Shown: piece after piece, positions 15,576-17,720 of the stretch
Numbering within the stretch: the stretch's first letter is position 1
How the letters are laid out: each line of letters begins with the position of its first letter
From: Rickettsiales bacterium
Lineage (GTDB): Bacteria > Pseudomonadota > Alphaproteobacteria > Rickettsiales > UBA8987
Assembly: GCA_028282625.1 (NCBI GenBank)
Contig: JANQHP010000131.1
Location: 1 to 17,720, forward strand
Direction: 5' to 3'
Length of the DNA stretch: 17,720 bases
Notes under the pieces: model-generated
Seen by the model: the letters and a program-made list of their open reading frames with translations, nothing else
Databases searched by the model: none
Told to the model about the DNA's origin: nothing
Translations under genes and position numbers: made by a program

Positions 15576-16499
15576 TTACGCGCCCACGGCAGCGGCCACT
15601 TCTTCCGCGAAGTTTTCTTCCTTTTTCTCGACGCCTTCGCCCAAGGTGAATTGCGCGTAGCCTTCAATACGCACCGGCGCGCCGATCTCGGCTTCGGCGG
15701 CTTGCAGCACATCGGCAACCCGTGTTTTGCCATCGATAACAAAGGCTTGTTCCAGCAGGACCACTTCGGCGTAATATTTGCGCAAACGGCCTTCCACCAT
15801 CTTGGCGATGATTGCTTCGGGCTTGCCGGAGCCGCGAGCTTGCTCGGCAAAAATCTCACGCTCGCGTGCTACTTCGGCCTGGTCCAGCTCTTCGGGCTTG
15901 AGCGCCAGAGGCTTGGCCGCAGCCACATGCATGGCGATTTGCTTGCCCAGTGCGGCGAGCTTGCCAGCATCACCGGATGAGGCAAGGGAAACGATCACGC
16001 CAATTTTGCCCAGACCTTCGGCCTGTTGGTTGTGGATATAAGAAGCCAGCACGCCTTCTTCCGGCGCTTGTAGCAGCGCGCTTCGGCGCAGGGTGATGTG
16101 CTCTCCAATATTGGCGACGGCATCGGTCACGGCATCGGCCACCGTGCGACCGTCTGTGAGCTTGGCCGCCTGCACGGAAGCAAGCGCGCCATCGGTGGTG
16201 CCGGCTGCTTGCGCGATCTGGCTTGCAAGCGATTGAAACTGCTCGTTTTTGGCAACAAAATCGGTTTCCGAATTGAGCTCAATCACCGCGCCCTTCTGGC
16301 CGGAAATGGCGACCGCAATCAGCCCATCGGCGGCAATGCGCCCGGCTTTTTTCGCCGCCTTGGCCTTGCCTTGCTTACGCAGCAAATCTTTGGCTTCTTC
16401 CATGTTGCCGCCGCTCTCGTTTAAGGCTTTTTTGCATTCCATCATGCCTTCGCCGGTGAGTTCGCGTAGCTCTTTGACTTGTTGTGCTGTAATCGCCAT
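15576..16499 (-). CDS. tsf: Translation elongation factor Ts
   Basis: EF-Ts, the guanine nucleotide exchange factor that recycles EF-Tu-GDP during translation. It has 307 residues, the normal size for a proteobacterial protein. The N-terminal UBA-like domain begins MAITAQQVKELRELTGEGMM with CKKAL. The core has the EF-Tu-contacting motif NSETDFVAKN at 76-85, and the second half of the dimerisation domain includes IGVIVSLASSGD and AMHVAAAKPLAL. The ATG at 16499 has a strong GGAGG ribosome site just upstream (+ strand 16501-16512). rpsB, normally directly upstream in the same operon, is not found: the next 1.2 kb upstream holds a MITE-like element, repeats, an unknown ORF and a structured RNA. 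Confidence 0.97.
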   Translation of the reverse strand: MAITAQQVKELRELTGEGMMECKKALNESGGNMEEAKDLLRKQGKAKAAKKAGRIAADGLIAVAISGQKGAVIELNSETDFVAKNEQFQSLASQIAQAAGTTDGALASVQAAKLTDGRTVADAVTDAVANIGEHITLRRSALLQAPEEGVLASYIHNQQAEGLGKIGVIVSLASSGDAGKLAALGKQIAMHVAAAKPLALKPEELDQAEVAREREIFAEQARGSGKPEAIIAKMVEGRLRKYYAEVVLLEQAFVIDGKTRVADVLQAAEAEIGAPVRIEGYAQFTLGEGVEKKEENFAEEVAAAVGA

Positions 16500-16532
16500 G
16501 GGAGGCTCCTCCTTTTGTGATAGATTCTCTAT

Positions 16533-16803
16533 TAGACACTGTTATGTCATGATCATAACACGAGGTTTACTCGGAAATGGGATGGATACAAGGCAAAAAT
16601 CGCAGCAAGTAGCAGGACTACCTGCAAGATTTTTAACACTGTAGACGCCCATTTCCGGCAAATCCTTTAGGAGCGGGGGTATTTTGAGTGGAAATGGTAC
16701 ATTTCTCTCTTAAAGAGAGACACTCTTCTGCGCTTGAAATGTACCATTTCCTCTTCAAAATCTCCTCCGCCCTCGCATTGTGATCATGATATAACGGTGT
16801 CTA
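16533..16803. mobile_element. MITE-like element 2 upstream of tsf
   Basis: 267 bp bounded by inverted termini: GACACTGTTATGTCATGATC from 16535 and its complement ending at 16801, with 26 of 31 bases matching. TA flanks both ends (16533-16534 and 16802-16803). The outer bases G[G/A]CACTGTTA and the size match element 1 at 5089-5362, so both probably belong to related families moved by one type of transposase. The interior is two large hairpins. Hairpin A pairs CGGAAATGGG (16572-16581) with CCCATTTCCG (16648-16657), with an inner AAAAATC/GATTTTT and GTAG/CTAC stem. Hairpin B pairs GGAAATGGTACATTT (16690-16704) with its complement at 16737-16751 and extends outward. There is no credible coding region. 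Its left end is 35 bp from the tsf start, so it may supply the tsf promoter or 5' leader. Confidence 0.78.
16690..16751. repeat. 15-bp perfect inverted repeat inside MITE-like element 2
   Basis: GGAAATGGTACATTT (16690-16704) and AAATGTACCATTTCC (16737-16751) are exact complements. The loop contains a second palindrome (TCTCTCTT-A-AAGAGAGA, 16704-16720). The stem extends outward with one gap to ATTTTGA/TCAAAAT (16681 and about 16755-16761). Confidence 0.85.
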
Positions 16804-16864
16804 GGGGTAATGGGCGATTGGAGTTGCAGGTTGCAGGTTGTAAGTGCTCCGTGTTCGGGGTTCT

Positions 16865-16961
16865 GTGTTCCGTTCTGTTGTCATTCTCGCTTAAGGCGGG
16901 AATCTAGGGGCCAGGATGTAAGGAGGTGATGGTCTGGATTCCCGCCTTAAGCGAGAATGAC
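16865..16961. repeat. Intergenic repeat copy 1 with 25-bp perfect inverted repeat
   Basis: GTCATTCTCGCTTAAGGCGG and following bases (16880-16904) are exactly complementary to 16937-16961, 25 of 25, around a 32-bp spacer. Sequences of the type GTCATTCNCGC...GCGGGAATC are a widespread bacterial intergenic repeat class, similar in form to Neisseria dRS3 (ATTCCC-N8-GGGAAT). A direct copy with identical spacer starts at 17526. The stem could terminate transcription of the small - strand ORF ending at 16989. Confidence 0.88.
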
Positions 16962-16988
16962 ATGCTTTGTAGCGCATGATGACGATGT

Positions 16989-17189
16989 CTAACACCGCTC
17001 TTTGAGCCTTCGATAAAGCGCCTCAGCCGCGGCGTGGTGCTGCATCAGGCTACGTTCTACGTAACGGAATTGGGCAAGCTCCTCCTGCGTGGGTACATAA
17101 TGCGGGTCCTCCAGATAAGCAAATGCGATATCCATGGCCTGGCGCATCAGCTCTAACGTCTCTTCTATTGGTCGAGAAACAGGCAGCAT
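16989..17189 (-). CDS. Small protein of unknown function, 66 residues
   Basis: I do not recognise the family. The protein is short, charged and predicted mostly helical: a first amphipathic helix (PIEETLELMRQAMDIAFAYL), a break (EDPHYVP), a second helix rich in Glu/Gln/His, and a basic end (YRRLKERC). It has no signal peptide and no membrane segment. The ATG has a well-placed ribosome site (AAGGA, about 8 nt upstream), which is the main reason to trust it. It follows directly on a structured leader with its own promoter and terminator on the same strand, so its expression may be controlled by that leader. A two-helix bundle or small regulatory/antitoxin-like protein is possible, but nothing proves it. 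Translation of a spurious ORF remains possible. Confidence 0.55.
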   Translation of the reverse strand: MLPVSRPIEETLELMRQAMDIAFAYLEDPHYVPTQEELAQFRYVERSLMQHHAAAEALYRRLKERC

Positions 17190-17212
17190 GGCGGTTTCCT
17201 TGGGTGCGGAGC

Positions 17213-17255
17213 AAACAAAACGACACCCGTGCGTTATGCACAGGTGCCGGGGTGT
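17213..17255 (-). terminator. Intrinsic terminator between structured leader and the small ORF
   Basis: On the - strand, ACACCC (17255-17250) pairs with GGGTGT (17228-17223). An inner stem GTGC/GCAC (17241-17238 with 17232-17229) has a 5-nt loop. The stem is followed by CGTTTTGTTT (17222-17213). It ends only about 25 nt before the ORF start codon, which places it as an attenuator or as the end of a separate small RNA. Confidence 0.6.
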
Positions 17256-17412
17256 TCAAAAACTATACCCAGATAGCCGCAGCGCTTTTAGCCGCAAAGC
17301 CTATTCTATCACGCCGCCACCCCGACTGATGTGTCGAGATAGCAGTTTAATAACAGCAGATGCTCCTGCTGCTGGGTAAGAGGTTTTGACGCCCCGAAGT
17401 TCTATGAACTCT
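17213..17412 (-). ncRNA. Candidate structured leader or small RNA of about 200 nt, unclassified
   Basis: The transcript predicted from the promoter at 17420-17448 would start near 17412 and run to the terminator at 17213. Visible helices in order: a 5' hairpin with GTTC-ATA-GAAC; CAGCAG/CTGCTG around GAGCAT; CGAC/GTCG around ACATCA; a GCGGC/GCTGC hairpin; and a closing long-range helix TACCCAG (17377-17371) with CTGGGTA (17271-17265). CGGGGTG (17324-17318) is also exactly complementary to CACCCCG (17254-17248), which lies in the terminator stem, giving an alternative fold. I compared it by eye with 6S RNA, 4.5S RNA, tmRNA and RNase P RNA and saw no clear match. No protein-coding frame explains this stretch. 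Confidence 0.5.
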
Positions 17413-17419
17413 AGGCGCT

Positions 17420-17448
17420 ATTAGAACGTCTTTTACGTTGCAGGTCAA
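17420..17448 (-). promoter_or_regulatory. Sigma-70-type promoter of the structured RNA / small ORF unit
   Basis: Read on the - strand: TTGACC (17448-17443), a 17-nt spacer, TCTAAT (17425-17420). Each box matches consensus at 5 of 6 positions and the spacing is ideal. The -35 box and spacing are the same as at the histidine kinase promoter. The start is expected at about 17412. Confidence 0.6.
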
Positions 17449-17525
17449 CAGCCTGTGCGTGTAGGTGGCTGGTACGGGTTGGTGAGTGGTGACTGGTAAT
17501 TGGGGGTTGGTGTGTTCCGTGTTCG

Positions 17526-17650
17526 GTGTTCCGTTCTGTTGTCATTCCCGCGAAAGCGGGAATCTAGGGGCCAGGATGTAAGGAGGTGATGGTCTGGATT
17601 CCCGCCTTCCCCCTATGCTAAAGCTTCGGAGGACAGGTCGCGGGAATGGC
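17526..17650. repeat. Intergenic repeat copy 2, interrupted in its right arm
   Basis: This is a direct copy of the repeat at 16865-16961. Bases 17526-17547 equal 16865-16886 and 17556-17608 equal 16896-16948 (53 bp identical). The left arm is GTCATTCCCGCGAAAGCGGG plus AATC (17541-17564). The right arm starts GATTCCCGC (17597-17605) and resumes GCGGGAATGGC (17640-17650). In between, 34 nt including CTAAAGCTTCGGAGGAC replace the expected 4-nt loop, so a second small repeat seems to have inserted into it. Confidence 0.85.
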
Positions 17651-17676
17651 AGGGTTTTAAGTGCACCCCCTCACCC

Positions 17677-17716
17677 GGACACTACGTGTCCACCCTCTCC
17701 CCCGGAGGGGAGAGGG
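17677..17716. repeat. Two adjacent perfect palindromes at the window end
   Basis: GGACAC-TAC-GTGTCC (17677-17691) and CCCTCTCCCC-CGGA-GGGGAGAGGG (17693-17716) form adjacent hairpins. They look like another class of intergenic repeat and may continue beyond the window. Confidence 0.75.
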
Positions 17717-17720
17717 AATA

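Noticed and set aside
17213..17470. 6S RNA, 4.5S RNA, tmRNA or RNase P RNA
   Set aside because: Length and promoter would suit 6S, but I could not find its long closing stem and central bubble, nor the signature bases of the other RNAs. Left as unclassified.
17460..17530. GT-rich low-complexity stretch as a tandem repeat
   Set aside because: Short GGT/GGTT motifs recur but with no fixed period.
16865..17716. CRISPR array
   Set aside because: Repeats are only two, far apart, with inverted internal arms and no regular spacers.

Overview
The window comes from an alphaproteobacterium. The main evidence is a FliX homologue, a family essentially confined to that class, plus a triple-PAS methyl-accepting chemotaxis protein and a CheA/CheR/CheD/CheB set of alphaproteobacterial type. 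I cannot name the genus; a deep-branching or environmental lineage would fit.

Positions 1-10867, all on the + strand, form one chemotaxis cluster: cheA (5' end outside the window), cheW, a membrane chemoreceptor with three PAS domains, cheR, cheD, cheB, a soluble MCP-like protein, a STAS-domain protein and a response regulator fused to a PP2C (SpoIIE-type) phosphatase. CheA-CheW-receptor form the signalling array. CheR, CheB and CheD adjust receptor methylation and amidation. The receptor ends in a GWEEF tail that should tether CheR/CheB. No stand-alone cheY and no canonical cheZ is visible, but the soluble MCP-like protein carries a CheZ-like FQDxxxQ motif and an acidic tail. A 270-bp MITE-like element lies between the receptor gene and cheR. 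The STAS and PP2C genes look like two arms of a partner-switching module whose anti-sigma or kinase partner is not here.

Positions 10864-13764, on the - strand, are a compact set reading fliX, an exported M48 metalloprotease with TPRs, and queA. queA meets the phosphatase gene tail to tail, with stop codons overlapping by 3 bp. Divergent from fliX, at 13898-15358 on +, is a membrane histidine kinase with a promoter placed so that its mRNA should be leaderless. tsf (EF-Ts) follows on the - strand without its usual partner rpsB.

Positions 16500-17720 are dense in non-coding structure. They hold a second MITE-like element of nearly the same size with related termini and TA flanks, a 25-bp perfect inverted repeat of the GTCATTCYCGC family that recurs as a direct copy about 660 bp later, and between the two copies a - strand module. 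That module has a consensus-like promoter, a roughly 200-nt structured leader or small RNA ending in a terminator, and a 66-codon ORF of unknown function. The leader can form mutually exclusive terminator and antiterminator pairings, so this is the best candidate in the window for an undescribed regulatory system.
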